Assembly: GCA_011523445.1 (NCBI GenBank)
Contig: WTGT01000124.1
Coordinates: forward strand, 1 to 24,085
Reading direction: 5' to 3'
Source of the DNA: Paracoccaceae bacterium
GTDB lineage: Bacteria > Pseudomonadota > Alphaproteobacteria > Rhodobacterales > Rhodobacteraceae
Length of the DNA: 24,085 bases
The notes beneath the pieces are model-generated. The model was not told the origin of the DNA. It was given only the letters and a program-made list of their open reading frames with translations, and searched no databases. Shown here piece after piece: positions 23,715 through 24,085 of this stretch. The stretch's first letter is position 1; every line of letters begins with the position of its first letter. Made by a program: the position numbers and the translations under genes.

Positions 23715-24085
23715 TTGAAATTCAACTGGCATCAAGCATCTGTATTAAGTGGGAAAAATTTTTTCCTGAATGCCGATGAAATAAAGAAACAGCTGAGAAC
23801 TGACCTTGTTTCGTATCAATTTCCAGAGCAACCATTCGTCGCAATCAATCTGGATCGCAACCATGTTTCAAGTATTATCAACCTGTTTCGTGCCGTTGAA
23901 GGAAATTATTGCTTCCGATTAACCCCCGAACCTTTTCCAAAAGGGGAAAACATCAAGGCTGATCATTGTTCTCATGCCCATGATCCCTCTGGTTCACCAC
24001 CCTGTTTTGTCGTTCAGACAGGTGGAACAACAGGTCCGGTAAAGAAAATCCTGAGATTGCAAAGTACCTGGATCAACAGTTTTTT
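23715..24085 (+). CDS. Adenylate-forming (AMP-binding) acyl-CoA ligase-like enzyme, N-terminal part (3' truncated by window edge)
   Basis: The plus-strand frame is open from 23676 to the window end. I start at the TTG 23715, with GAGGAA 4 nt ahead; it begins LKFNWHQASVLSGKN. Residues 99-108 read VVQTGGTTGP, followed by V-K-K. This is the phosphate-binding P-loop of the acyl/aryl-CoA ligase superfamily, (S/T)-G-G-T-T-G-x-x-K, so the enzyme should activate a carboxylate with ATP. The P-loop lies at about residue 102 instead of the more usual 150-190, so the N-terminal subdomain is short, as in some compact MenE-type ligases. About 124 codons are visible and no stop is reached. It is divergent from the LLM oxidoreductase/hydrolase operon and probably functionally linked. 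Confidence 0.75.
   Translation, partial: MKFNWHQASVLSGKNFFLNADEIKKQLRTDLVSYQFPEQPFVAINLDRNHVSSIINLFRAVEGNYCFRLTPEPFPKGENIKADHCSHAHDPSGSPPCFVVQTGGTTGPVKKILRLQSTWINSF

Noticed and set aside
1..24085. Mobile elements, CRISPR arrays, tRNA or rRNA genes
   Set aside because: No transposase or integrase motifs, no regularly spaced direct repeats, and no tRNA or rRNA sequence recognised in the short spacers.

Overview
The window looks like chromosomal DNA of a free-living, probably marine or aquatic proteobacterium (Alphaproteobacteria favoured, but this is inference). The support is the mix of a tripartite tricarboxylate transporter (TctABC), a catalase-peroxidase, CopC/CopD, TcuA/TcuB, a GntR/UTRA regulator and a sulfatase with its own formylglycine-generating enzyme. 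Base composition is moderate and AT-leaning. I see no rRNA, tRNA, CRISPR array, IS element or phage gene.

Layout. (1) 2-2939, plus strand: the 3' end of katG with a strong terminator, then a membrane-anchored cytochrome c, copC and copD. (2) 4610-7713, minus strand: an operon reading split transketolase N subunit, C subunit, a 51-residue unrecognised small protein, a mandelate-racemase-type enolase-superfamily enzyme and an FMO-like flavoprotein. (3) 7714-7776: a divergent regulatory region with a TTGACA-N18-TATAAA promoter and a palindrome over its -10 box, followed by a GntR/UTRA regulator on the plus strand. (4) 8696-16782, plus strand: tctC, tctB, tctA, sulfatase, a second split transketolase (C subunit then N subunit), an SDR dehydrogenase and the formylglycine-generating enzyme, mostly overlapping or nearly so. 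(5) 19294-16846, minus strand: tcuA-tcuB. (6) 21247-19610, minus: a SulP/STAS anion transporter. (7) 23454-21640, minus: a luciferase-like flavin oxidoreductase and an alpha/beta hydrolase, divergent from the 5' end of an adenylate-forming (AMP-binding) enzyme cut by the window end.

The most interesting part is 4.6-19.3 kb, possibly extending to SulP at 21.2 kb. It reads as one inducible catabolic locus. Inferred logic: TctC captures an organic acid carrying a sulfate ester; TctAB imports it; a sulfatase without a signal peptide, matured by the cognate FGE, removes sulfate in the cytoplasm; the SDR and the racemase/dehydratase-type enzyme process the hydroxy-acid; two different split transketolases move two-carbon units; TcuAB may oxidise a carboxylate; SulP may handle released sulfate. 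The gene families are clear from sequence. The substrate and the order of steps are not, and I do not recognise this exact combination as a described pathway.
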